Shown here: piece after piece, positions 1-6,808 of the stretch
How positions within the stretch are numbered: position 1 is the first letter of the stretch
How the letters are laid out: the number at the start of each line of letters is the position of its first letter
Source of the DNA: Candidatus Iainarchaeum sp.
Lineage (GTDB): Archaea; Iainarchaeota; Iainarchaeia; Iainarchaeales; JAXPJC01
Assembly: GCA_016187745.1 (NCBI GenBank)
Contig: JACPJC010000007.1
Span: 1-64,000 of the forward strand
Direction of reading: 5' to 3'
DNA length: 64,000 nt
Program-made: the position numbers and the translations under genes
Notes under the pieces: generated by a model
Databases searched by the model: none
What the model saw: the letters and a program-made list of their open reading frames with translations, nothing else
Told to the model about the DNA's origin: nothing

Positions 1-759
1 AATTGCATTTGCTTTTACGGTGTCATTCCCTGAAAACAGGCTGAGCGCCATAAGCGCAAACGCATTCCCCCATACCGCGTGCGTTCCAATCTGCCCTGAG
101 CTATCCTGATGCGTAAGCAGCCAATTGAGCGCCCTTGCGGTCGAATCCTCAAGCGCCAAATCCACGGAAATTGCAGAATAATCCGCAACAGTGATTGTTG
201 CAGTTTTCTCGCCATTGTCTTTTTTTGCTTTAATTTCATAAGCGTCTTTTTTGAGCGTTAAGCTCTTGCTTAATGCGCCCTGCGCATTTGTGCTCCCAAT
301 GAGAATCCCATTCAGATAGATTTGCGCATTCTCAATCGCATTTGCACTTGAATCCTTCACATTCACCGTAAGTGAAGTATCGGAGGGCCAGTCGGAATAT
401 GCCATTTCAATTATTTCCCCGTCCGCAGGCACATATGCGCTTATCCCAACGGGCGCAAGCGCAGTGTAATTCGTCCAGAAGAGCCAGTATTCCGTTGCAG
501 AGCTTGCAATGCCGTTTATTGAATTAACATACCATCCAAAAGTTTCATTATACACCAAATCCAGATTTATCCCGTTGGAATTTGCAGCACTTGCAAATGC
601 GCTGAAGGCATTCGCATCATCCGCAAGAGCTATTGCCTGCGAAACATCAGCCCCCTGCCCCGCAGGGAAATTGTAAATAACAGTAACGGATTTTGCGGAA
701 GCAAAACCAAGCGCAAAAACCAGAAATATGCACAGGAGAATCTTAATCTGGGATAACAT
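1..759 (-). CDS. Secreted DUF4430/PEGA-like protein with start of an alpha/alpha-toroid domain (partial)
   Basis: Read on the minus strand from ATG at 759; the gene runs off the left edge, so only the first 253 residues are seen. Residues 1-22 form a signal peptide (hydrophobic 'ILLCIFLVFALGFASA'). Residues about 25-130 resemble the DUF4430/transcobalamin-C-terminal-like fold, with the tell-tale 'GWYVNSINGIA' and 'YWLFWTNY' segments. Residues about 135-200 form a PEGA/carboxypeptidase-regulatory-like beta domain ('IENAQIYLNGILIGSTNAQG'). From about 208 the sequence 'ALNWLLTHQDSSGQIG' looks like the first helix of a squalene-cyclase/prenyltransferase-type toroid. A TTTAAAAAT box at 784-792 lies about 28 nt upstream, fitting a leaderless transcript. 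The protein is probably exported and surface-attached; its ligand is unknown. Confidence 0.75.
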   Translation of the reverse strand, partial: MLSQIKILLCIFLVFALGFASAKSVTVIYNFPAGQGADVSQAIALADDANAFSAFASAANSNGINLDLVYNETFGWYVNSINGIASSATEYWLFWTNYTALAPVGISAYVPADGEIIEMAYSDWPSDTSLTVNVKDSSANAIENAQIYLNGILIGSTNAQGALSKSLTLKKDAYEIKAKKDNGEKTATITVADYSAISVDLALEDSTARALNWLLTHQDSSGQIGTHAVWGNAFALMALSLFSGNDTVKANAI

Positions 760-821
760 ATCCCAAATTATATGCCATCGGATTTTTAAACATATGTGCG
801 GAGCGGGGCAAATAAGTTTCA

Positions 822-1730
822 GTGGAAATCTACTCCCGAAAGACATTAAAAGGGAAAATTGATAATTTAAGTATGACTGGCTATCTTATAGATTTAAATC
901 TACTTGATGACAAAACAGACACAAAATCAACATCTTTACATGCGAAAATAGATAATTTGGGCTTTACAGATATAGACTCAGCTAAGGTGAATATGCACAA
1001 CTATTCGGCTGATTCTGTATCAGGCTGGCTCAAAGGGGAGTATCCAATTCCTATAAGGGTATTACGTAGCCCAAATAGCATGAAAAATAGGATAGAATAT
1101 CTGTGCTGTAAGGCCTCCCTGCATAAAGTGAAACTCCCAAAGCTTGATTATAATTTAAGTTATTTTTTAGGCGTGATTTTTGGGGATGGGCATGTTCGTA
1201 ATCATTTCAGAAAAAAAGGTTATAGGTATTTTGAAATTGCCATTCAGAAGAAAAGAACACAATATTCTGAATTTATTCTCCCAATGCTAATTGAAAGCAT
1301 CTTTGGCATAAGACCTCGAAAGCACATTCGCAAAAATGATAAAAACATAATTACTCTCAGCATTAATTCAAAAATTATATCCAGGTTACTTACAAATATT
1401 TTTAGTTTTTCATATGGTAAAAAATCAGCCAAAACAATTGACATAATCAAAGAATTACCAAGAAGTTTGCAATTGGGCTTCGTTGCAGGCTTATTTGATA
1501 CGGATGGCGGAGTTTGTTGGAATTCTTATTCGTTTTGCAATTCATCTAAAAAGGCCGTTCTATTTGTTAGAGATATTCTATCCAAGGAAGGCATTTTAAC
1601 AAAACTTTACCCGCAGAAAAATGGGAAATTCAAATGGTATCAGGTTTACATAATAAAAAAGGACAAAGAAAAATTCCTCAAATTATTGTCTCTTAAAAAT
1701 AAAAGCAAATATGCCACGGGCGAGATTTGA
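822..1730 (+). CDS. LAGLIDADG-family homing endonuclease-like protein
   Basis: The 302-aa ORF starts with GTG at 822; an in-frame ATG at about 873 is an alternative start. Two LAGLIDADG motifs are visible, 'YFLGVIFGDGHV' near residues 113-124 and 'GFVAGLFDTDGGV' near 218-230, each with the acidic residue that binds metal. Two motifs in one chain imply a monomeric endonuclease. The N-terminal 90 residues contain 'SADSVSGWLKGEYPIP', a helix-turn-helix-like segment seen in free-standing archaeal relatives. The gene is AT-richer than its neighbours and uses more AAA/ATT codons, which suggests transfer. Its last 19 nt, including the stop codon, lie inside the tRNA-Met gene on the opposite strand. 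Whether it cuts a tRNA locus or is a domesticated regulator cannot be told from sequence. Confidence 0.8.
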   Translation: MEIYSRKTLKGKIDNLSMTGYLIDLNLLDDKTDTKSTSLHAKIDNLGFTDIDSAKVNMHNYSADSVSGWLKGEYPIPIRVLRSPNSMKNRIEYLCCKASLHKVKLPKLDYNLSYFLGVIFGDGHVRNHFRKKGYRYFEIAIQKKRTQYSEFILPMLIESIFGIRPRKHIRKNDKNIITLSINSKIISRLLTNIFSFSYGKKSAKTIDIIKELPRSLQLGFVAGLFDTDGGVCWNSYSFCNSSKKAVLFVRDILSKEGILTKLYPQKNGKFKWYQVYIIKKDKEKFLKLLSLKNKSKYATGEI

Positions 1731-1835
1731 GCTCGCGACCCCTACATATCCCAAACCTGGAAGGTTTATGAGTATCACCCCGGCATCAAAATATTTAGCC
1801 GGCGTAGTGCTCTAACCAGGCTGAGCTACCGTGGC
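1712..1835 (-). tRNA. Elongator tRNA-Met (CAT) with two introns
   Basis: Acceptor GCCACGG (1835-1829) pairs with CCGTGGC (1719-1713), followed by A73 at 1712. The D arm GCTC/GAGC and T stem GCGAG/CTCGC are intact. The span is 124 nt, 49 more than a normal body. Removing 1803-1774 (30 nt) and 1766-1748 (19 nt) gives a perfect anticodon arm, CTACA-CTCATAA-TGTAG, with anticodon CAT. The first intron sits between positions 30 and 31: central helix CACT/GGTG, bulges ACG and ATA, intron stem CCGGC/GCCGG. The second is at the canonical 37/38 site: helix CTCA/TGGG, 3' bulge ATA, small stem ACC/GGT. Position 54 is C instead of T. Ile2 (CAT) is the alternative identity, but the acceptor and A73 favour elongator Met. 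CCA is not encoded. Confidence 0.85.
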
Positions 1836-1836
1836 A

Positions 1837-1857
1837 ATAAGGGCATAATGCCCTTAT
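1837..1857. repeat. Perfect 10-bp inverted repeat between tRNA-Met and the rpiA-like gene
   Basis: ATAAGGGCAT-A-ATGCCCTTAT is a perfect palindrome with a single central base. It sits just 5' of the tRNA-Met and about 80 nt 3' of the rpiA-like stop, all on the minus strand. It could be a transcript-end hairpin, a processing signal or a protein site. No T-run follows in either direction, so a simple terminator is not clear. Confidence 0.6.
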
Positions 1858-1933
1858 CAACCCCAAGCTTGCCAGTCCTTGAGTTGATAATGTAATAACT
1901 AAAACCAAGAAGGCATAAAAAGGTTGAGTTTTG

Positions 1934-2596
1934 CTATGCAAGCCGGCTCTTCACTTCAATTGCGTGGTTGTGCAGCAGAATGCGGTCCGCGTATCCGATA
2001 AAAAGCCCTGTTTCCAGAACCCCCGGAATTTTTCTTCCCTGGTAATCCAGGTCCTCATGGGAATAAATCTCATCCACTTCCACATCAATTATGTAGTTTC
2101 CGCTCTCTGTTTTGAATGGAACTTCCTTAACCTTGCGCAGTTTTGCCCTTCCAAGGGTCTGCAATTGCAAAAGGGTGCGCTTCCACCCGAAAGGGCAGAC
2201 CTCAAAGGGAATTTCCCCGTGCAGTTTCTTCACAAAATCCTCCTTTCGCGCGATAACAACAAGCACATTAGCAAACTGCGCAATCATTTTGTCCCGCACC
2301 AATGAATTCGTGCTGCGCTTTATGTAATTGTAGTGCTCATCAACCTGCTCAACAAACTCAAATGCGATGTCCGGATTCACATCATTTATGCTCGCGGATT
2401 GCAGGCCAAATTCGTGCATGAGCGCCGCGATTTTAACGGAAGTTGGAATTACGCTTATTTGGAGGGTTTCATGCTCAATTCTCAATGCCAATTTTTTGAG
2501 AAAGACATCCGCCAAATCTGCTGTTCCAAAAGCAACAACCTGCCTGTCATTTATGTATTTCTTCACAAGCTCTTCAATTATGTCGGAATTAAGCAT
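1934..2596 (-). CDS. rpiA: Ribose-5-phosphate isomerase A-like protein
   Basis: The 220-aa length matches RpiA, which interconverts ribose-5-phosphate and ribulose-5-phosphate in the non-oxidative pentose phosphate route. The family order is present: a glycine-loop-like 'AFGTADLADVF' near residue 22, 'IPTS' near 50, the active-site block 'VEQVDEHYNYIKRS' near 82-95, 'PFEVCPFGW' near 130, 'SGNYIIDVEV' near 165 and 'PGVLETGLF' near 191. In E. coli RpiA the catalytic residues are Asp81, Asp84, Lys94 and Glu103. Here the aligned positions read Glu, Glu, Lys and Asp, and the usual GGGG after the lysine is 'RSTN'. The fold call is firm, but activity on ribose-5-phosphate is uncertain. A TATA-like TTTATAATA lies about 20 nt upstream. 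Confidence 0.75.
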   Translation of the reverse strand: MLNSDIIEELVKKYINDRQVVAFGTADLADVFLKKLALRIEHETLQISVIPTSVKIAALMHEFGLQSASINDVNPDIAFEFVEQVDEHYNYIKRSTNSLVRDKMIAQFANVLVVIARKEDFVKKLHGEIPFEVCPFGWKRTLLQLQTLGRAKLRKVKEVPFKTESGNYIIDVEVDEIYSHEDLDYQGRKIPGVLETGLFIGYADRILLHNHAIEVKSRLA

Positions 2597-2661
2597 GTTT
2601 TCCTATCCTATTATAAATTCCGGGTTTATAATTGTTCTCTTCATTGGCCGGCATTTTTGGG

Positions 2662-2709
2662 AAAAAAAAAACAAACAGGAAAAGCCATGGAAAAGCCCGG
2701 GGGGGCTTT
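2662..2709 (-). terminator. Probable terminator: hairpin followed by a T-run
   Basis: On the minus strand, the stop of the 2745-3257 gene is followed by a 7-bp hairpin (AAAGCCC/GGGCTTT, 2692-2709) and then a run of ten T (2662-2671). Archaeal termination depends mainly on T-runs. The hairpin plus T-run sits where the end of this single-gene transcript would be expected. Confidence 0.4.
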
Positions 2710-2744
2710 GCGAAGCAAGAGAGTTAATTTGGAACCTGCAGGCT

Positions 2745-3257
2745 TCAGCCCTTTTTAAAAGCGCTGAATTCCCCTATGAGCCCGAATTCCTTGTTCAGGA
2801 CAAAGGTTCCCTTTAGCTGGTCTGTTGTAAATGTAGAGCTGAACTCCATTCCTGACAATGAAGCCGTAAATTGCGCGCGCGAACCCCCGACAGTTCCTGA
2901 TATTGCGCCCATTGCATTCTCTCCCGCCGGCCAGCTTCCGCATGCGCCTTCAGTCTTTTCGGTCAATTTTGTTTGTGTAAGCCACCAGGAGCCCTGCAGC
3001 TGATTTCCGCTTTGCTTCAAATCAAACCTGAATGTCCCTTCAAAGAAGCATACCGGGCTTCCTATGTTGTCATGCCAGGTGGCTCTCCCTTCCCAGTTTC
3101 CAGTTAAATTCCGCGCAGGGCTTAATCCCCCAAAATCAATATTCCCCAACCTGATATCAATAATCCCTAAAATTTGGAGGGTCATCACAATTAATACCGC
3201 TATAACTATTATAAGGGGCAAAATTGCACCGGCCGTCAAGCCCTTTTCATCCTGCAC
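2745..3257 (-). CDS. Membrane-anchored beta-rich extracytoplasmic protein
   Basis: The 170-aa ORF has a GTG start at 3257. A TTATATAC box about 25 nt upstream supports that start as leaderless. Residues about 7-30 form one hydrophobic anchor ('GAILPLIIVIAVLIVMTLQI'). The rest is predicted extracellular and rich in alternating hydrophobic/polar strands: 'LTGNWEGRATW', 'FEGTFRFDLKQSGNQLQGSW', 'MGAISGTVGGSRAQFTASLS', 'LKGTFVLNKEF'. This is a lipocalin-like pattern of short strands with glycine turns. Two cysteines (in 'PVCFFEG' and 'GACGSW') may form a disulfide. The beta region resembles the C-terminal domain of the lipoprotein at 8990-10600. The ligand and role are unknown. Confidence 0.65.
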   Translation of the reverse strand: MQDEKGLTAGAILPLIIVIAVLIVMTLQILGIIDIRLGNIDFGGLSPARNLTGNWEGRATWHDNIGSPVCFFEGTFRFDLKQSGNQLQGSWWLTQTKLTEKTEGACGSWPAGENAMGAISGTVGGSRAQFTASLSGMEFSSTFTTDQLKGTFVLNKEFGLIGEFSAFKKG

Positions 3258-3355
3258 ATAACTATGAATAAAAACGAAGTATATAAGACTATCTTCCGGA
3301 TGAAAAAATTACGGAATTGCAGGGGGAATGCAAAAGCGGGATTTATATGCTTCTT

Positions 3356-3871
3356 TTAAATGGAATCCTCATGCACAATATCTTTCATGCTTCTGCGCTC
3401 CGTAGCAAAGGGAATTTCCTTTGCGTAAGCAACCGGCATTATGCACGCAACCTTCATATTTTTTTCTGCGCGGATTATTTCCGCGATTTTCCCCTCATCA
3501 AATGCGCCAATCCAGCAGGTGCACAAGCCAAGCGCTGTTGCAGCAAGCTGCGCATATGATGCAGCAATAGCTGCGTCCTGAATTGCATACAATTCCTTTC
3601 CGCGCGCCCCGTAACTTGCATTCCTTTCAGGGCTTGAAACAAAAACCAAAACAACAGGCGCATTTGCAATAAACTGCTGGTGCGCCACATCCGCAATCTT
3701 TTTCTTTTTCTCAGCGCCCTTCACAACAACAATCTCATAAGCCTGCCTGTTGCCCGCGCTCGGGGCGGAATTAATTGCAAGGAGCAATTTGCCAAGTGTT
3801 TGCTCCGCAATCGGCTTATCCCTGTAGGCGCGCACTGAATGCCTTTCTGAAAGAACCCTGAAAAAGTCCAT
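3356..3871 (-). CDS. Nitroreductase family flavoprotein
   Basis: The 171-aa protein has the short nitroreductase layout: 'SERHSVRAYRDKPI' at residues 8-21 (FMN phosphate-binding Arg-Ser motif), 'SAPSAGNRQAYEIVVV' near 35-50 (flavin contact) and 'GLCTCWIGAFDEGKIAEI' near 120-137 (second FMN-binding segment). Family members are FMN-dependent NAD(P)H oxidoreductases acting on quinones, nitro compounds or flavins. The exact substrate cannot be read from sequence. It lies on the same strand as the winged-helix gene at 3912-4271 with a gap of about 40 nt, so that regulator may control it in one transcript. Confidence 0.85.
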   Translation of the reverse strand: MDFFRVLSERHSVRAYRDKPIAEQTLGKLLLAINSAPSAGNRQAYEIVVVKGAEKKKKIADVAHQQFIANAPVVLVFVSSPERNASYGARGKELYAIQDAAIAASYAQLAATALGLCTCWIGAFDEGKIAEIIRAEKNMKVACIMPVAYAKEIPFATERRSMKDIVHEDSI

Positions 3872-3911
3872 GCAATATAATTTAGGGAAAGTAGTATTAA
3901 AGTTTTCGGCT

Positions 3912-4271
3912 TCATGCCTTTAGCGCGCTTGCAATTGCAGTCTTTTTTGTTTTTCCTTCAGTATCAAGTTCAGCATAAAATTTTATGAGCTCAAGTTCCA
4001 ATGCCATCAGCTTCTGCACAAATGCGCTTTTCTCATTCAGCTTATAGAGTTTTGTTTTCCCAAATCTCCGCGTTTCTTTCACAATTCCAAGCCGCACTAA
4101 TTTTTCCCACAATCCAAACAAGCTTCCCCAACTAGTGTTTGCGGACCTGCAGAGCTCAGTCTTGCTGTAATCCAAGCCCCGGTTCTCAACCAGAAAATCC
4201 AGTATCCTGATAAGCGGATAATCGCCAAAAAACTCAATCAATACCGATTTGTTTTCTTCCATACGGTCCAT
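3912..4271 (-). CDS. Winged-helix transcriptional regulator
   Basis: The 119-aa protein has an N-terminal winged-helix fold: helix 'PLIRILDFLVENRG', recognition-type segment 'YSKTELCRSANTSWGSLFGLWEKLVRLGIV' split over residues 34-63, and a wing 'ETRRFGKTKLYKLN'. A C-terminal amphipathic helix ('VQKLMALELELIKFYAELD') probably dimerises. The ATG at 4271 is about 25 nt below a TTTATATAT box, which favours this start over the ATG three codons later. Inverted repeats flank that box (see 4275-4333), implying autoregulation. Downstream on the same strand is the nitroreductase gene, its likely co-regulated partner. Confidence 0.8.
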   Translation of the reverse strand: MDRMEENKSVLIEFFGDYPLIRILDFLVENRGLDYSKTELCRSANTSWGSLFGLWEKLVRLGIVKETRRFGKTKLYKLNEKSAFVQKLMALELELIKFYAELDTEGKTKKTAIASALKA

Positions 4272-4274
4272 TAT

Positions 4275-4333
4275 CTATTGAATATAGAGCCATTTATATA
4301 TCTGATTGTTCAATAGTCAATTAAATGACTATT
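4275..4333. promoter_or_regulatory. TATA box bracketed by inverted repeats; likely operator of the winged-helix gene
   Basis: CTATTGAA (4275-4282) and TTCAATAG (4309-4316) are exact inverted arms placed almost symmetrically around the TATA element TTTATATAT (about 4292-4300). A second perfect repeat, AATAGTCA (4312-4319) with TGACTATT (4326-4333), overlaps the upstream arm. Binding here would block TBP/TFB access, fitting a repressor. The divergent gene at 4395 has its own TTTAAAG box at about 4363-4369. Confidence 0.6.
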
Positions 4334-4394
4334 ACCTTCACCGGCGATTTGGTCTAGAAAGTATTTAAAGTTGTATTTCCGCACTTTCCATAAA

Positions 4395-4661
4395 ATGGAT
4401 GAAGAAGAGTTAAAGGCAAGGATATTGCACAAATTGACCAGGCATAGGCTGTGGAAAGGGAAACACACAGCATTTGAAAACCTCCAGAAAGGACTGCCAT
4501 CACATCTTGGAAATGAGGCTAAAAAAATTGCAAACTGGCTAATCAAAGAAAATTTCATCCTATGCAAGCCAACTAACTATGGCTTGCAAGTTTCGCTGAA
4601 TCCGGGAAGGAAAAAGGAGATAATTGAAATTATTGAGAAGTATTTCGCAGAGGAGTTCTGA
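4395..4661 (+). CDS. Small helix-rich protein, possible winged-helix
   Basis: An 88-aa product is read from ATG at 4395 (MDEEELKAR...). An upstream in-frame start at 4371 is possible, but a TTTAAAG box about 28 nt before 4395 supports the shorter form as leaderless. The order is three helices ('EELKARILHKLTRHRLW', 'NEAKKIANWLIKENFILCKP') followed by a short hairpin 'NYGLQVSLNP' and a C-terminal helix 'EIIEIIEKYF'. This resembles a compact winged-helix domain. Its product is divergent to the regulator at 3912-4271. No specific function is recognised. Confidence 0.65.
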   Translation: MDEEELKARILHKLTRHRLWKGKHTAFENLQKGLPSHLGNEAKKIANWLIKENFILCKPTNYGLQVSLNPGRKKEIIEIIEKYFAEEF

Positions 4662-4674
4662 AATCATTTCTAAA

Positions 4675-4747
4675 AGCCCTGGGGGAGAATTGCACTCCCG
4701 ACCTATTCCTTACCAAGGAATTGCTCTGCTGACTGAGCCACCAGGGC
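4675..4747 (-). tRNA. tRNA-Thr (GGT)
   Basis: This 73-nt cloverleaf has acceptor GCCCTGG/CCAGGGC with T73, D stem GCTC/GAGC, anticodon arm ATTCC-TTGGTAA-GGAAT giving anticodon GGT, variable loop AGGTC and T stem GGGAG/CTCCC. There is no intron and no encoded CCA. The D loop AGTCAGCA lacks the usual GG pair and the T loop reads TGCAATT, with G where Psi55 normally sits. The two changes touch the same tertiary contact (18-55). Confidence 0.92.
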
Positions 4748-4801
4748 ACAGATAAATTTTAACCAAAAAAAAGTTTATATAGGGATGCTTGCCCCGCCGG
4801 A

Positions 4802-6076
4802 TCATTCCACAATCTTCACTATCTTTTCCAATTCGCTCAGCTTAATGTTCTGCTGCTTCCCAGTGCACATGTCGCGCAAAGTGATTTCCTTGTTCTTCAG
4901 CTCATCCTCGCCGATTATAACAGCATATGGCACATTCAGCTTGTTGGCAGTGGCCAGCACTTTCCCCAGCCTTCCTGCAACAAGGTTCATCCTTGTGTTT
5001 ATTCCCAGTTCCCTCAACCTCTGCGCAACCTCCATTGCCGCAATGACAATCTTCTCATCATCCCCCACATTAATTACAAAAACCTCTGTTAGCTCAGGAA
5101 GCTTTATTTTCTCCTCTGCAACATCCAATATCCTGTCAATCCCAAAGCTTATCCCTACCGCAGGAGTCGGGGCGCCCCCATAATTCTCAATCAGCCTGTC
5201 AAATCTCCCCCCCGCGGCGCAGCTCCACTTTCCCGAGCAAATGACCTCATACACACTTCCCGTGTAGTATTCCAATCCCCGCGCAAGCGACAAATCAATT
5301 TTTACATATTTTCCTATTCCAAGTTTCCCAAGCAGCTCAAGCAATTTTCTCATTTCATCCAATACGGACAGATCCGCATTGCTCTTTTTCAGAAGTTTTT
5401 CAGCATCATCCAAATCGTTTTTCTTTACAACCCCAACAATCTGCGCATTTATGTTTTTCCCAGCAAGCTCCTTTTCAACCCCTTCCCAGCCAATCTTATC
5501 CAGCTTGTCAATGCTCCTGAAGGCATCATTTATCCGCGCCTTTTCAACCCCGCATGAAAGCGCAATCTCCTCAAGCAATCTCCTGTTATTTATTTTTATG
5601 TAGAATTCAACCCCCAATTTTCTGAAAATATCAACAGTTATTTGCAAAATTTCAAGCTCCCCCGCATTCCCCCTAACCCCTATAATATCCACATCAGCCT
5701 GCGTGAATTCCCTGTAGCGGGAAGTAGTTGGCTTGTCATACCTGTATGCAGTTCCAATCTGATAGCGCCTGAATAGTGGATTCAAAAGCTGCGGGCTGTT
5801 TGCAACAATGCGCGCAAGCGGAACAGTCAAATCAAAGCGCAATCCCAGTTCCCTGCCGCTTTTGTCCTTGAAGTAATAAAGCTCCTCCTTTATTGCCTCT
5901 CCGGCGCTGCCTTTTGCCGCAAGCAAATCAAAATATTCAACAACAGGGGTCTGCACTGGCGCGAACCCATAGCGCTCAAAAACGCCCCTGCACAAATCCT
6001 CAATGTACTGCTTCTTGCGCATCCTTTCAGGCATATAATCCTGCATGCCCTTTACAGTTTGGAATTTTTCGCTCAT
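4802..6076 (-). CDS. hisS: Histidyl-tRNA synthetase
   Basis: The 424-aa class II synthetase charges tRNA-His. Visible motifs include motif 2 ('FRRYQIGTAYRYDKPTTSR' continuing into 'REFTQADVDIIG'), the HisA loop 'GLEYYTGSVYEV', HisB 'GGRFDRLIENYGG' and motif 3 'AVGISFGIDRIL'. An HGTP anticodon-binding domain follows over the last 90 residues ('INTRMNLVAGRLGKVLATA'). The start is ATG at 6076 (MSEKFQTVKGMQDYMPERM). A longer in-frame reading to 6160 would translate straight through the tRNA-His gene and is rejected. The tRNA-His lies only 25 nt upstream on the same strand, so enzyme and substrate are probably in one primary transcript. Confidence 0.97.
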   Translation of the reverse strand: MSEKFQTVKGMQDYMPERMRKKQYIEDLCRGVFERYGFAPVQTPVVEYFDLLAAKGSAGEAIKEELYYFKDKSGRELGLRFDLTVPLARIVANSPQLLNPLFRRYQIGTAYRYDKPTTSRYREFTQADVDIIGVRGNAGELEILQITVDIFRKLGVEFYIKINNRRLLEEIALSCGVEKARINDAFRSIDKLDKIGWEGVEKELAGKNINAQIVGVVKKNDLDDAEKLLKKSNADLSVLDEMRKLLELLGKLGIGKYVKIDLSLARGLEYYTGSVYEVICSGKWSCAAGGRFDRLIENYGGAPTPAVGISFGIDRILDVAEEKIKLPELTEVFVINVGDDEKIVIAAMEVAQRLRELGINTRMNLVAGRLGKVLATANKLNVPYAVIIGEDELKNKEITLRDMCTGKQQNIKLSELEKIVKIVE

Positions 6077-6101
6077 ATTCCGTTCTCCGATTTCCCAAAA
6101 G

Positions 6102-6175
6102 GGCCGCGGCCGAGATTCGGACTCGGGTCTAGGGCTCCACAGGCCCCAATGCTGGACCACTGCACCACCGCAGCC
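6102..6175 (-). tRNA. tRNA-His (GTG) with encoded G-1
   Basis: This is a 74-nt gene including the extra G-1 at 6175 opposite C73 at 6102, the identity pair for histidine. Acceptor GCTGCGG/CCGCGGC (one G-T), anticodon arm GGGGC-CTGTGGA-GCCCT (anticodon GTG) and T stem CCGAG/CTCGG are clear. The T loop is TCCGAAT, so position 55 is C rather than T. It directly precedes hisS, ending 25 nt before its start codon. Confidence 0.95.
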
Positions 6176-6390
6176 ATTAAGCTTTTTTGAAACTTTGATA
6201 AGTAGGAATAAGGGGAATAAAATGCTTTTGGAAGCGCCTTCGCAGCGCCAAATAAATCAGGATAAGCGCGGCTATCCGCAGCAGCAACAGCCTTTCTTTT
6301 TCTTTCCGCCAATGTGAAGGCAATCACTTTCCATAAGAATCAATATTATTTGTGCGCGAAAGCATTTAAATATGTTTTGCTATGCGCGCA

Positions 6391-6714
6391 TCAAATTAAG
6401 CGCCTGCCTGTAGTGCGCTTGAAAGGCCCCCTGTGTTCTGTGAGAAAAGCCCATGCGCTTTTGCCTGTCATTTTCACCAGCCTGCATCTGCCTCTTTCGT
6501 CGCGCCTCACATGGCTGTTCCAGATTTTTTTTATTTTCGGACTTGTAAATTTTTCAATAAACTCAAAATTCCCTCTATCAATCCTCATGGGCCCGCTTTC
6601 CATTTGCTTCAAATATACCCTTGCAATGCTGTCTGCCATGTATTGGTCATTAACCATATCATGGGCCTCAAAAGCGGCTTCCATGAGTTTTTTGCCGCTC
6701 TTCTGTTCAGTCAT
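6391..6714 (-). CDS. Conserved-looking small protein of unknown function
   Basis: The 107-aa ORF reads from ATG at 6714, about 27 nt below an AAATATAC box, which supports it being real and leaderless. It is mixed helix/strand and basic at the C-terminus ('WNSHVRRDERGRCRLVKMTG', then 'EHRGPFKRTTGRRLI'). The middle 'DMVNDQYMADSIARVYLKQM' is a clear amphipathic helix. It has no signal peptide or membrane segment, so it is cytosolic; the basic tail could bind nucleic acid. No family is recognised. The 210 nt between its stop and the tRNA-His hold no gene I can support. Confidence 0.6.
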   Translation of the reverse strand: MTEQKSGKKLMEAAFEAHDMVNDQYMADSIARVYLKQMESGPMRIDRGNFEFIEKFTSPKIKKIWNSHVRRDERGRCRLVKMTGKSAWAFLTEHRGPFKRTTGRRLI

Positions 6715-6808
6715 AAGTAATTTGCGCCTTTAGTATATTTAAGCATTCCTGCCCCATCCCCCATCAAAAATATTAAATATAACAATTATGTAATAGCTTA
6801 CAGAAAAC

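Noticed and set aside
1748..1803. Reading the intron-containing tRNA as Gly (TCC) or Ile (GAT)
   Set aside because: Loops with those triplets can be drawn, but the remaining bases then do not give a 5-bp anticodon stem with a 5-nt variable loop; CAT after two intron removals fits exactly.
6077..6160. Longer N-terminus for HisS
   Set aside because: The extra codons are the antisense-free reading of the tRNA-His gene itself; the family N-terminus matches the start at 6076.
6220..6317. 31-codon Gln/Pro/Phe-rich ORF on the plus strand
   Set aside because: Low complexity, no promoter at the right distance and no conserved feature; it is likely a chance frame.
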